Assembly (NCBI GenBank): GCA_019419865.1
Contig: JAHZIG010000003.1
Span: forward strand, 1-64,000
DNA length: 64,000 bases
Direction of reading: 5' to 3'
Source: Clostridiales bacterium
GTDB lineage: Bacteria > Bacillota > Clostridia > Monoglobales > Monoglobaceae
A model generated the notes under the pieces. It made no database searches, had not been told where the DNA came from, and saw only the letters and a list, made by a program, of their open reading frames with translations. Numbering within the stretch: position 1 is the stretch's first letter; each line of letters starts with the position of its first letter. The translations under genes were made by a program, and so were the position numbers. Below, one piece after another: positions 46,075 through 54,698 of this stretch.

Positions 46075-46134
46075 TTAAAAAATGCGCCCGGTCGTTAAAA
46101 AATAACCGAGCGCACTCGACGTCTTCTCGATCAT
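46075..46134 (-). CDS. Candidate 19-codon leader peptide of the ABC exporter
   Basis: On the minus strand an ATG at 46134 opens a frame MIEKTSSALGYFLTTGRIF ending TAA at 46075. Its last 13 codons cover the terminator hairpin at 46083-46114. GGCGGAGT upstream (near 46149-46156) could serve as ribosome site but lies about 14 bases away and can be hidden in a hairpin with ACTTCGCC. The arrangement resembles the bmrB leader of Bacillus bmrCD, where slowed ribosomes relieve termination. No homology is claimed. Confidence 0.45.
   Translation of the reverse strand: MIEKTSSALGYFLTTGRIF
46083..46114 (-). terminator. Intrinsic terminator/attenuator between marR and the ABC genes
   Basis: On the minus strand TGCGCTCGGT pairs with ACCGGGCGCA over ten bases (one U-G) and is followed by six U. 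It lies after marR but before the exporter genes that share the strand, so it should limit exporter transcription unless it is disrupted. Two further hairpins precede it: CGGCTGT-CGCA-ACAGCCG, and GGCGGAGT with ACTTCGCC. Confidence 0.8.
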
Positions 46135-46217
46135 GGCGAAGTTTTTTACTCCGCCGGCTGTTGCGACAGCCGATCCTCCGACGAACTTATTTAATTTTTA
46201 TAATTATAATATATTTT

Positions 46218-46682
46218 CTACTTTAAGTTTAAAAACGATCTCCTCATCAATTTACAGTATTTTTTTGTAAGTCCTATGAGCAGAGCCCTCTCCTGTTCGT
46301 CGAGTCCGCTCCACGCCTTATCCTCCGTCTTATGCATACGCACGATATTCTCCTCCACAAACTTACTTCCCTCTTCAGTCAAAACGGCTTTCTTGGCGCG
46401 CTGGTCGTTCTCGCACGGCTCCAAGACTATGATCCCTTTGCTCACCAGCTGTTTAAACGCCGAATTAAGCGTCTGTCTGCTGAAATAAAGCATATCGCTT
46501 ATCTTGCTCTGGGTCTCGACGCCTTCGTATATCAAGATGAGCGACCAATACTCCGCCTCCGAAAGTCCGCACGCCTTATAAAACAGCGAATACGTGTTGT
46601 CCAGCTCCATAGTCGCCTCGCGAAAAGCTTCTATATCCGCGGATTCCATAGCGGTATACTCTAAATTTTTCTTCATTCCCAT
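46218..46682 (-). CDS. MarR-family transcriptional regulator
   Basis: The 154-residue protein has a winged helix-turn-helix in the middle (GLSEAEYWSLILIYEG, then TQSKISDMLYFSRQTLNSAFKQLVSKG) and flanking dimer helices. Conserved ENDQRAKKAVLTEEG is the MarR wing. It probably represses itself and the exporter downstream. The open frame extends to 46748, but the promoter at 46740-46768 puts the transcript start inside that extension, and GGAAAGGAAAG precedes the ATG at 46682, so this start is chosen. TCATA-TTA-TATGA (46712-46724) just after the transcription start is a possible operator. Confidence 0.85.
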   Translation of the reverse strand: MGMKKNLEYTAMESADIEAFREATMELDNTYSLFYKACGLSEAEYWSLILIYEGVETQSKISDMLYFSRQTLNSAFKQLVSKGIIVLEPCENDQRAKKAVLTEEGSKFVEENIVRMHKTEDKAWSGLDEQERALLIGLTKKYCKLMRRSFLNLK

Positions 46683-46739
46683 CTTTCCTTTCCGCAAAGA
46701 ATTGTACGAAATCATATTATATGAAATCGGATAATTAGG

Positions 46740-46768
46740 AGTATACAAGGAATACTTCGATTTGTCAA
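46740..46768 (-). promoter_or_regulatory. Sigma-A promoter for marR and the exporter
   Basis: On the minus strand TTGACA (46763-46768), a 17-base spacer and TATACT (46740-46745). Confidence 0.85.
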
Positions 46769-46852
46769 GGCTTATATTTATCTTTGTAAATTTCGTATAT
46801 ATACCCGAAAATAATATGATAAAAGATAGTTATTTTGTATATAAAGGAGAGC

Positions 46853-46881
46853 GGCGCGCCGCGAAAACGATCGGGCGCGCC
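46853..46881. repeat. GGCGCGCC inverted repeat between marR promoter and phnX
   Basis: Two GGCGCGCC copies (46853-46860 and 46874-46881) can form an eight-pair hairpin downstream of phnX. There is no U tract on either strand, so a terminator role is weak. Confidence 0.4.
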
Positions 46882-46923
46882 ATTATAGAAAAAAACAATC
46901 AAAAACTGTAGTAACCTAACTTA

Positions 46924-47709
46924 TCAGAGCGATTCGACTAAGTATTTTATATCCGATATACGTTCTACGACAAAATCCGCTCCGGCTTCAAAGAAGCTGT
47001 TTCTCACCCGCTCCTTTTGCGATTTTCTTTCATTTTCGCTCAGATTTAAAAATTCATCCTCGGTAAGTCCCAGCTCTGAGCTGCCTTCGATAACTCCCAC
47101 CGACCATACTCCGGCGTTTTTTCCCTCTAAAATGTCTGAAACGGTATCGCCCGCCTTTACGACCTTCCTCACCGATCTTATACCGAACGCTTTCATATTC
47201 TCAAAGATCATATACGGGTAAGGACGTCCCAATCCGCCGGTCGAGTCGGGAGTTATACAGAAATCCGGCTCGTATCCCAATTCCGCGGCGGCGGGCTTTA
47301 CTATCTCCATCATCTTATCGTTATAGCCCGTGGTGGAGCCGATCTTTATCCCGTTTTCTCTTAAATACCCCGTAAGCTCGACTACGCCGGGCTTTGGAGC
47401 CGAGAACTTCTTCAAGCCTTCGAGCAGTTTTCTTTCAAAGGCGCCGTATATGTTTTTAACGTCCTTGTCGTCGTACGCCCTGCCGTATTCCTTATACCAC
47501 GCCATCTTTATCCTTTCAAATTCGAGCATAGTCTTTATATGATCGATCTTAAGCATACCCATAGGTTTTCTTATCTCTTCCATCGTAGGCTCTATGTTAA
47601 ATTCTTTAAAAGCCTCGTCAAAAGCGTTTACCGGCGCGAAACAGCCGTAGTCGACGGTCGTTCCCGCCCAGTCGAATATCACCGCTTCTATTCCATATCT
47701 GTCGCTCAT
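46924..47709 (-). CDS. phnX: Phosphonoacetaldehyde hydrolase
   Basis: PhnX splits phosphonoacetaldehyde to acetaldehyde and phosphate. It is a HAD enzyme that uses a Schiff-base lysine. The motif FDWAGTTVDYG near residue 12 is diagnostic, with nucleophile Asp. The Lys in KPMGMLKIDHI near residue 49 is the Schiff-base residue. Further HAD motifs are GSTTGYND and VVKAGDTVSDILEG. The 261 residues are normal. Its start overlaps the end of phnW by four bases, so the two are translationally coupled. Confidence 0.93.
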   Translation of the reverse strand: MSDRYGIEAVIFDWAGTTVDYGCFAPVNAFDEAFKEFNIEPTMEEIRKPMGMLKIDHIKTMLEFERIKMAWYKEYGRAYDDKDVKNIYGAFERKLLEGLKKFSAPKPGVVELTGYLRENGIKIGSTTGYNDKMMEIVKPAAAELGYEPDFCITPDSTGGLGRPYPYMIFENMKAFGIRSVRKVVKAGDTVSDILEGKNAGVWSVGVIEGSSELGLTEDEFLNLSENERKSQKERVRNSFFEAGADFVVERISDIKYLVESL

Positions 47710-48803
47710 TTTTTCTCCTCCATATAATCTTTGATTATTCCGCAGAGCTTTTCTATATCCTCAAGATATATCTCTCCGATATTTCCTATCCTGAACGTGT
47801 TCATCCCGTCCAGCTTTCCGGGGTAGATAGCGTAGCCTTTCTCCTTTATGTATTTATACATCTCGTCGAACGAGAATTTAAAATCGCTCGACTCGGGATA
47901 CTCGAAGGTGGTGATTATCGGCGACTGAACGCTTTTATCAACATACGCCTTAAAGCCCATATCCGCCATTTTTTCTCTGAGAGAGGTATTATTCTTTAAA
48001 TATCTGTCGTATCTGGCCTCGATCCCGCCTTCCTCTTCAAGCTCTTCGAGCGCCTTTGAGAAAGCGAGAACTACGTGGGTCGGAGAAGTAAATCTCCATT
48101 TTCCGTCCACGGACATACCCGCCCACTGATCGTAAAGATCGAGAGACAGGGTGTCGGCGACGCCCTTCGTTTTCATAAGCTCCGACTTTTTCGCGATTAT
48201 GAAAGAAAAACCGGGAACGCCTTGTATGCATTTATTCGCGCTGCTTATTATGAAGTCTACGCCCAGATCCTTAACGTCTATATCTATACCGCCGAAGCTC
48301 GACATTGCGTCGACTATATAAACGACGCCGTTTCTTTTGCAGACCTCGCCGATCGAGCTTATATCGTTGAGTATTCCGGTCGTGGTTTCGCAGTGAACCA
48401 TGGCGAGATGCGTTATCCCGTTTTCCTTTATTATCCTTTCGGCGGTTTCGGCGTCGGGGATCTTGTTATATTCAAACTCGACCTTTTCGAGCGGGATACT
48501 GTGCCGCTCCGCGATCTCGGCGATCCTTCTGCCGTAGGCGCCGTTTATCAAGACCGCGAGCTTTTTGTCTTTAGGAACTACCGAAGATATTACCGATTCC
48601 ACGCCGAACGTTCCGCTTCCCTGCATGAGGACCGCAGTATATTCGTCATCATCCACATGCGCGAGTTTTAACAAACGCGCGCATATATCCCTCGTTATCT
48701 TTTTATAATCTTCGTCCCATGTGCAATGGTCTACAAGCATTTCTCTCTTTACGGTATCCGTAGTCGTAAGCGGACCCGGAGTCAATAATTTATAATTAAT
48801 CAC
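47706..48803 (-). CDS. phnW: 2-aminoethylphosphonate--pyruvate transaminase
   Basis: PhnW transfers the amino group of 2-aminoethylphosphonate to pyruvate, giving phosphonoacetaldehyde for PhnX. The fold-type I aminotransferase starts with LLTPGPLTTTDTVKREML, has the PLP-phosphate binding block MQGSGTFGVESV and the PLP lysine in SSANKCIQGVPGFSF near residue 190. At 365 residues it is full length. It is fourth in an operon after ATPase, permease and binding protein. Confidence 0.93.
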   Translation of the reverse strand: MINYKLLTPGPLTTTDTVKREMLVDHCTWDEDYKKITRDICARLLKLAHVDDDEYTAVLMQGSGTFGVESVISSVVPKDKKLAVLINGAYGRRIAEIAERHSIPLEKVEFEYNKIPDAETAERIIKENGITHLAMVHCETTTGILNDISSIGEVCKRNGVVYIVDAMSSFGGIDIDVKDLGVDFIISSANKCIQGVPGFSFIIAKKSELMKTKGVADTLSLDLYDQWAGMSVDGKWRFTSPTHVVLAFSKALEELEEEGGIEARYDRYLKNNTSLREKMADMGFKAYVDKSVQSPIITTFEYPESSDFKFSFDEMYKYIKEKGYAIYPGKLDGMNTFRIGNIGEIYLEDIEKLCGIIKDYMEEKK

Positions 48804-48845
48804 TTAAATTCACCTTTCATGCTTAAAATTTTGATCCTATTCGGT

Positions 48846-49829
48846 CTACTGTCTGCACTCGTCTACAAACGCCTTATGTTCTTCGAGCAGTTCTACCGTA
48901 AGCGGCTGCGAGAACTCCGCCGGATACGCCGACATAGCGTTTTCATCGGCTTCCTCTCCGTTATAAAGCGGTACGGGGTAGGTCTGGAGCAGTTCGCTTC
49001 TGCCGTTCTTTATAATACACTCGGCCATCTCCATCGCGAGCGGATCCGCCTCCTCGCCGTGGTCTATCACCGCGACCGACTCGGTGAGCGAGAAGTTGCC
49101 CTCCGACGGGTCTATGTAATCTATGGGAAGTCCGTCGTTTTTATCTCTCACCGCCTGATGTCTGAGTCCGAACGCTATCGGAACCTCGCCCGAACGAACT
49201 TTTTCGATAGGTCCGGAGCCGGAGCTTTCAAGATGAGGACCCGCGTTTTTGATTATTCCGCTCATGATCGTTTTAGCCTCGTCCTCGCTATATCCGCTGA
49301 TCACGTCCTGAACCAAAAGCCAGCCCGTGGATGAACCCTCTATATCCGGGATCGAGATCATGCCTTCGTACTTAGGATCGGCCAGATCTTTTATGGAAGT
49401 CGGAGCTTCCAACCCTTCCGCGGCCAGAGCTTCGGTATTTATTATCAAAGCGCCCTCCTGGCAGGTGATAGACGTATAGTATGACGGATATTCTTTCATA
49501 GCGTTCGCGTCAAAAGTCAGATCTAAAAACATGGAATTTTCCGCCTGAGCGCTCTCTATATAAAACGAGCTCATGGTTATCAGATCGGCTTCGATATTCG
49601 TACCCTCCGCCAGGATCCTGCCGCCGAGTTCAGACGTTCCGAACGTCTGAAGTATATATTTGCCTTCGTAACCGTTATTGTCAAGCGCGTTTTCCATCGC
49701 TTCTACGGCTTCCTGGTCGGCGTTCGTATATATTACTACCTGATCCTGGCTTTCTCCGCCGCACGCGGCCGCGGAGAACGCTATCAATCCTATCATACCT
49801 ACGGCTAATATTTTCTTGAGTATTTTCAT
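48846..49829 (-). CDS. Lipoprotein substrate-binding protein, 2-aminoethylphosphonate ABC transporter
   Basis: A lipoprotein signal peptide (IGLIAFSAAACGGES) puts the mature Cys near residue 23. The rest is a type II periplasmic-binding fold of the iron/2-AEP (FbpA/PhnS-like) group: VVIYTNADQEAVEAMENAL, ADLITMSSFY and IPDIEGSSTGW. It should capture 2-aminoethylphosphonate outside the membrane. The assignment rests on its overlap with the permease gene (four bases) and on phnW-phnX downstream. An iron-binding role is less likely because of this context. Confidence 0.8.
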   Translation of the reverse strand: MKILKKILAVGMIGLIAFSAAACGGESQDQVVIYTNADQEAVEAMENALDNNGYEGKYILQTFGTSELGGRILAEGTNIEADLITMSSFYIESAQAENSMFLDLTFDANAMKEYPSYYTSITCQEGALIINTEALAAEGLEAPTSIKDLADPKYEGMISIPDIEGSSTGWLLVQDVISGYSEDEAKTIMSGIIKNAGPHLESSGSGPIEKVRSGEVPIAFGLRHQAVRDKNDGLPIDYIDPSEGNFSLTESVAVIDHGEEADPLAMEMAECIIKNGRSELLQTYPVPLYNGEEADENAMSAYPAEFSQPLTVELLEEHKAFVDECRQ

Positions 49830-51505
49830 GATAAAACAACTCCCTTTTCGTTTATATTTTCTATATTTGCTTTTTTATCCGCTTTTTTCTTAGCGGTCTT
49901 TTTTTTCGCAAGCAGATTGAATATTCCCTTGACCGCCGCGTTCGTAACGAGCAGCAGCAGAGAGAGCGCGAATATATCGTCGAATTTGGCGTAATGCTGC
50001 AATTCTTTTATCTTGGTAGTGATGACCATGGTATGCGGCCCCACTATAAAGATTATCGCGCTTATCGTGACCATCGCGTTTACGAAGTAATAGCTGAGAA
50101 CTTCGAGTATCGTATAACCCGCGTTTGGAGTAACTATCCTTACGATCGTCTTCACCCAACTGTCGCCCATCAGCATAGCGGTGGTCTCCCACGACTCGTT
50201 CATTTTGGACAGCGAGTTTTTCATCATAAGATACGGCGTCGAAAAGAAGTGGATTATATTACATATCACTATCAAAAACATACTCCCCTGCGCCGCCGTT
50301 CCCGAGAACGAAAGCATGAACGCGATACCCAATACCATACCGGGAATAGTGTTTATCACAAGCGCCATACTCTCGATTATCTGTTTGCACTTATTGCTTA
50401 TCCGGCTTCTCGACGTCACGAGCGCGGCGCCGTAAGCCAATATCGTTCCGAATACCGCGGTAAGCGCCGCCGCGATCAGCGAGTTTACGTATATACTCAG
50501 CAGACTGTCGTCCGTAAACAGCGACGTTATATGCTCAAGCGAGAATCCGAGCCTGTACGGCCACATCTCTACGAACGGGATTATCGCTATTACCAGAAAT
50601 ATCGAAAGCGCGCAGATAAGTATCGCTATCGACAACGCCGCGCATACTATATCTCTTATCCTGCTCCTCTCTATCTCGACCTCTCCGGTCTTATTATATC
50701 TGAAATTGAATTTTTCCAGATAGTTAAGGAGCAGTATGCTGAGCGCCGACGGTATGAGCATTACCACCGCCACCACGGCTCCGTTGTTGAAATTCGGAAC
50801 CGAACCGAGCATTTCGTTATATAAAACCGTCGCGACTACTTCAAACTCTCCGCCGATAGCCGCCGGGATACCGAAATCGGTGAAGCTCAGGAAGAACGAT
50901 TGTATGAACGCCGCGCCGAGAGTTCCCATAAGCGGGCGGATACACGTTATAAAAAACGTTCCGAGCTTGTTGTCGCCCATCAGTCTCGATACCACTATAA
51001 ATTTTTTATCTATATACTTAAAAGTGTTGTTTATAAGCAAAAACGCTATGGGCAGAGTATATATCACATATCCGATTACCAGACCCTTGAATCCGTATAT
51101 ATCGAACGGAGCGAAGCCTAAAATATTCGTTATAAGTCCCTGTTTTCCAAACGAATAGATGATCGCAAACCCGTATGTAATAGTAGGCAGAAGCATCGGA
51201 AATACCGTGACCGACGAGATTATCTTTTTCAGTCTTTCCGGGATATTCGTATTATTTACCGTATACGCCAGTATAAAGGCTACGATCACCGTTATGACGC
51301 CGCTTACCGCGGATACCAAAAAGCTGTTGCCCAGAGCCTCCAAAAATCCGTTCGACGTAAACACGTCTATATATCTTCCGAAGCCGACTCCTATATCCGT
51401 CCTAAACGATTGTATGAGCACGAACAGTACCGGAAGTATAAGAAATATTATAAACAGCGCGCTTACAAACCAAAATATAGCTCTAATTTCTTTACCGCTG
51501 CGCAT
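49826..51505 (-). CDS. Fused two-domain ABC permease, probably for 2-aminoethylphosphonate
   Basis: The 559-residue protein has about twelve membrane segments in two similar halves, each with an ABC permease loop (near LGTFFITCIRPLMGTLGAAF in the first and VKTIVRIVTPNAGYTILEV in the second). Other organisms often have two separate permeases (PhnU and PhnV) for this substrate. It ends in a Lys-rich tail. The ATG at 51505 is chosen since GAGGTG just before it would overlap a GTG at 51514. Downstream it overlaps the binding-protein gene. Confidence 0.82.
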   Translation of the reverse strand: MRSGKEIRAIFWFVSALFIIFLILPVLFVLIQSFRTDIGVGFGRYIDVFTSNGFLEALGNSFLVSAVSGVITVIVAFILAYTVNNTNIPERLKKIISSVTVFPMLLPTITYGFAIIYSFGKQGLITNILGFAPFDIYGFKGLVIGYVIYTLPIAFLLINNTFKYIDKKFIVVSRLMGDNKLGTFFITCIRPLMGTLGAAFIQSFFLSFTDFGIPAAIGGEFEVVATVLYNEMLGSVPNFNNGAVVAVVMLIPSALSILLLNYLEKFNFRYNKTGEVEIERSRIRDIVCAALSIAILICALSIFLVIAIIPFVEMWPYRLGFSLEHITSLFTDDSLLSIYVNSLIAAALTAVFGTILAYGAALVTSRSRISNKCKQIIESMALVINTIPGMVLGIAFMLSFSGTAAQGSMFLIVICNIIHFFSTPYLMMKNSLSKMNESWETTAMLMGDSWVKTIVRIVTPNAGYTILEVLSYYFVNAMVTISAIIFIVGPHTMVITTKIKELQHYAKFDDIFALSLLLLVTNAAVKGIFNLLAKKKTAKKKADKKANIENINEKGVVLS

Positions 51506-51533
51506 TTTATTCACCTCGTAAATTTAATTTTAT

Positions 51534-52298
51534 TTAAGCCATAGTCTGAGCGTACTGCTCTCCAAACAAACTGAATATATTATTTCTCTTGATTATCAGC
51601 TGGTTTAAAATAAATTCGGTTACAAAGTTATTTTTAGGAGCGTGGATTATATCCTCCGGCTTGGAATACTGAGAGATCCTGCCCTTATTGAGTATCAATA
51701 CTCTGTCCGAAAGAGTGAGCGCCTCCTCGGGATCGTGCGTGACTATGATCGTCGTAAGATTATACTCGCGGGCTATATATTTTATCCTCTCCTTGATAGA
51801 TTCCTTTATAACTCCGTCGAGAGCCGAAAGCGGTTCGTCCAGGAGCAAAAGCTTCGGCTTTACTACGAGAGTTCTCGCAAACGCGACCCTCTGTTTCTGT
51901 CCTCCCGAAAGCTCGCCTATCTTTTTATTCAGATGCGGTCTTAAGTCGAGTAGGTCTATAAGTTCGTCTACCTCTTCCTTTGTCGATATCCCGGGGTTGT
52001 TTCTGAGTCCGTACGTTATGTTTTTATATGCGTTAAGGTTTGGAAACAACGCGTAGTCCTGAAACACTATATTAAATCCGCGCTGCTGCATCGGTTTTTT
52101 CGTTATGTCTTCGCCGTTGAAGATTATCTGTCCGCCGCTTATATCGGTAATACCGAGTATAGTGTTGAGCAGCGTCGTCTTGCCGCAGCCCGACGGTCCC
52201 AAAACCGAAACTATCTCTCCATCCTTAACGTCCAAAGAAATATCGCTCAGTACCTCGTTGCTCCCGTATCTCTTTTTCAAATTTTTGAGTTCAAGCAT
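51534..52298 (-). CDS. ABC transporter ATPase, probably for 2-aminoethylphosphonate
   Basis: The 254-residue ATPase has Walker A GPSGCGKTTL, Q-loop VFQDYALFPNL, signature LSGGQKQRVAFART and Walker B LLLLDEPLSALD, then the H-loop VTHDPEEALTLSDR. A short C-terminal extension follows; the long TOBE region of some relatives is missing. It is the first gene of the operon ATPase, permease, binding protein, phnW, phnX. AGAGGTAATAGA precedes the ATG. Confidence 0.88.
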   Translation of the reverse strand: MLELKNLKKRYGSNEVLSDISLDVKDGEIVSVLGPSGCGKTTLLNTILGITDISGGQIIFNGEDITKKPMQQRGFNIVFQDYALFPNLNAYKNITYGLRNNPGISTKEEVDELIDLLDLRPHLNKKIGELSGGQKQRVAFARTLVVKPKLLLLDEPLSALDGVIKESIKERIKYIAREYNLTTIIVTHDPEEALTLSDRVLILNKGRISQYSKPEDIIHAPKNNFVTEFILNQLIIKRNNIFSLFGEQYAQTMA

Positions 52299-52594
52299 TC
52301 TATTACCTCTTTTTTAATGTTTTTTTCTATCTCTTACGAGCAGGTTAATTATAGCGCATTATCAAAATATACATCTATCAAAAAAATCGAAAGTTATTGT
52401 AAAATATAAAAAAAACGAAATACTCAAGCCGTTATTATGTAGCGTTTATCGTCTTATGTTTTTCGACCGCTTTTTCTAAACCCCGAAACGCCGGGCTTTA
52501 TTTCAAATCATATTCTACCGCGCCGCGCTACAAATTTTTCGGATAGTCTCTGAAAATTTTTAATTTAATTTATATCGATTTAACATCTTTTTGA

Positions 52595-52623
52595 TTGAAA
52601 CGACAAGGATCGGAGCGTATAAT
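52595..52623 (+). promoter_or_regulatory. Sigma-A promoter for the RpiR-family regulator
   Basis: TTGAAA (52595-52600), a 17-base spacer and TATAAT (52618-52623) lie about 80 bases before the regulator gene. The rest of the divergent region 52299-52594 is AT-rich. A TATAAT box on the minus strand (52348-52353) may belong to the phosphonate operon but has no clear -35. Confidence 0.75.
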
Positions 52624-52702
52624 ATAATCGCCGGGCGGATCGTGTAAACTTTTTATACTGTCAGATCCGCCGACGCAGAATTTCATAGAGGAATGATAAA
52701 TT

Positions 52703-53566
52703 ATGCCGGGTTCTATAGAATTAAAGATAAAATCTGTATATCCGCTGCTCAGACCGTCCGAGAAAAAGGCCGCGGAATATATACTTAACAACAAACACAA
52801 CTTAAAGAAGATGTCGCTCAGGGAGCTGAGCGAAAAATCCGGAGTCAGCCAGCCCACCGTTATGCGGGCTTTAAAGACCGCGGGTTTCGACGGTTATAAG
52901 GCGTTTAAACACAGCTTATATATCAAAAACAGCGAAGAAGAAGAAAAGAAGAACAACATTATAGAGACCACCAACTTAAATCCCTGGGATACCATGGAAA
53001 AACTGGCCGCAAAAACGACCGCTACAGCGATATATATGCTCGACGAAACTCTTAAGGCTTCCAATCTGAAAAATCTAAAAAAAGCGGTGGAGATAATCTC
53101 CCATTCGCAGTGCGTAGGCGTATACGGAGTTGAAAATTCGTACGCCGCGGTCATAGACCTCGTCAACAAGCTGACGTATCTGGGTATAAAATGCATGTCG
53201 TTTCAGGATTCTTATCTTCAAAGAGTGAGCGCGTACAACTTAGACGAAAAAGACGCCGCGGTATGTATCTCTCTGTCCGGAACGTCCGAGGACACGGTCG
53301 AGGCTATCAAAAACGCCAAACGCTCCGGCGCGAATACTATCGCCATAACCAATAACGAAAACAGCGCGGTCTGCAAATATGCCGATACGATACTGCCGAC
53401 CGGCAATTCGGATATGGTGATATACGGCGGCGCGATGTTCTCGCGGGTGACCCAGCTCGCTATAAACAACATGCTGTATATGGGAATAATACTTACCGAT
53501 TACGAAAGATATTCAAAGCGGCTCGACAGAAGAGAAAAATTGATAGAACGAAAGCAGATCGTTTGA
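52703..53566 (+). CDS. MurR/RpiR-family transcriptional regulator
   Basis: The N-terminal helix-turn-helix (residues about 1-75, with LRELSEKSGVSQPTVMRALK) is joined to a C-terminal SIS sugar-phosphate-binding domain (residues about 125-260, with GVYGVENSYAAVIDLVNKL and ISLSGTSEDTVEAIKNAKRSG). RpiR regulators respond to phosphorylated sugars or similar ligands. It is divergent from the 2-aminoethylphosphonate operon and probably controls it, perhaps sensing phosphonoacetaldehyde or 2-aminoethylphosphonate. That ligand is inferred. The ATG follows GAGGAATGATAAATT. Confidence 0.85.
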   Translation: MPGSIELKIKSVYPLLRPSEKKAAEYILNNKHNLKKMSLRELSEKSGVSQPTVMRALKTAGFDGYKAFKHSLYIKNSEEEEKKNNIIETTNLNPWDTMEKLAAKTTATAIYMLDETLKASNLKNLKKAVEIISHSQCVGVYGVENSYAAVIDLVNKLTYLGIKCMSFQDSYLQRVSAYNLDEKDAAVCISLSGTSEDTVEAIKNAKRSGANTIAITNNENSAVCKYADTILPTGNSDMVIYGGAMFSRVTQLAINNMLYMGIILTDYERYSKRLDRREKLIERKQIV

Positions 53567-53611
53567 TATTTAAATATTTTGATAAATGATATTATACGAA
53601 GAGTAATATTT

Positions 53612-53821
53612 ATGGGGAAGATCATATTTAAGTTAGACGAACTCATGTCCGAACGAAATATTTCTATAAGCGAACTGGCCGCTAAGCTGCATTTACTCAG
53701 CGGCGACGTTGATAAAATTAAAAACGGTAAAGTAACCGCCGTAAGTTTCTCTACACTCTCCCTATTATGCGAAATATTCGACTGCGAGCCCGGAGAACTT
53801 TTTGAATATGTAGACGATTAA
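53612..53821 (+). CDS. Small XRE-family helix-turn-helix protein (YozG-like)
   Basis: The 69-residue protein is essentially one helix-turn-helix domain: KLDELMSERNISISELAAKL, then SFSTLSLLCEIFDCEPGELF. It is similar in build to Bacillus YozG-type Cro/CI regulators. The frame opens at 53579, but the ATG at 53612 is more likely given the domain start, although the ribosome binding site is weak. It follows the RpiR gene by 45 bases and may share its transcript. The target is unknown. Confidence 0.7.
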   Translation: MGKIIFKLDELMSERNISISELAAKLHLLSGDVDKIKNGKVTAVSFSTLSLLCEIFDCEPGELFEYVDD

Positions 53822-53836
53822 ATTTGAGATCCAAAC

Positions 53837-53865
53837 AAGCGCGCCGCAGCGTACTCGGCGCGCCT
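53837..53865. repeat. GCGCGCCG hairpin between convergent genes
   Basis: GCGCGCCG (53839-53846) pairs with CGGCGCGC (53856-53863). It lies between the HTH gene and the end of the trp operon, and shares its core with hairpins at 42442 and 46853. The U tract is poor. Confidence 0.45.
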
Positions 53866-53891
53866 ATGTATGACCAACCTTTCAACCAACC

Positions 53892-54698
53892 TCAAAAAGC
53901 CTCTTTGAGCTTGCGGGTCTTAGCCGCCGCGTTCTTTATTTTCTCGTCTACAGTTTCGCCGTCGGCTATGCTTTTAACTATCGCGCTGCCTACTATAAGG
54001 CCGTCCGCGTAGCCCTTTAGATTTTTAACGTGCTCCGGCTTGGATATGCCGAAGCCGAGGCATTTTGGTATATCCGATATCTTATTCAGCTTTTCAAACA
54101 TCTCGTCGAAGTTTGTGGCGAACGCGTTTCTCATGCCCGTAACGCCCAGCGAGGATACGCAGTACAAGAATCCCTTGGCCTTTCCGCATATTTTTTCTAC
54201 TCTCTCCTCGGTCGAGGTCGGGGCCGCGAGCAGTATTTGATATACTCCGTACTTTTCGGTATACTCTTCTATCTCCCAGCTCTCCTCGACCGGAAGGTCT
54301 GGAACTATAACGCCGTCCACGCCGGATAAATTACAATTTTCAAAGAATTTTTCCTTTCCGTACGCCAATATGCTGTTAAAGTACATCAGAAAAACTATAG
54401 GTATTTCGGTCTTGAGCCTCAATTTCTTTACCATATCGAATATCTTATCTAAATTGATCCCGTTTTCAAGCGCGCGGATATTCGCCTCCTGGATCACCGG
54501 GCCTTCGGCGATAGGATCCGAAAACGGTATCCCGAGCTCGACCAGATCGGCGCCGTTTTTCTCCATTTCAAGAACTATATCCAAAGTAGTATCTATATCG
54601 GGATCGCCCGCGGTAACAAACGTTATAAACGCTTTTTTATTCTCGTTTTTAAGATTTTTGAACAGAATATCTATCCTGTTTTCCACATTATTCTTCAT
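53892..54698 (-). CDS. trpA: Tryptophan synthase alpha chain
   Basis: TrpA cleaves indole-3-glycerol phosphate to indole and glyceraldehyde-3-phosphate and passes indole to TrpB. The TIM barrel has FVTAGDPD near residue 27, the catalytic Glu in [21 protein letters not shown] near 52, and the catalytic Asp in [11 protein letters not shown] near 130. At 268 residues it is complete. Its start overlaps the end of trpB by 11 bases. It is the last gene of the operon. Confidence 0.95.
   Translation of the reverse strand: MKNNVENRIDILFKNLKNENKKAFITFVTAGDPDIDTTLDIVLEMEKNGADLVELGIPFSDPIAEGPVIQEANIRALENGINLDKIFDMVKKLRLKTEIPIVFLMYFNSILAYGKEKFFENCNLSGVDGVIVPDLPVEESWEIEEYTEKYGVYQILLAAPTSTEERVEKICGKAKGFLYCVSSLGVTGMRNAFATNFDEMFEKLNKISDIPKCLGFGISKPEHVKNLKGYADGLIVGSAIVKSIADGETVDEKIKNAAAKTRKLKEAF

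Noticed and set aside
46683..46748. N-terminal extension of MarR by 22 residues
   Set aside because: A sigma-A promoter at 46740-46768 starts the transcript inside the extension, and a good ribosome site supports the ATG at 46682.
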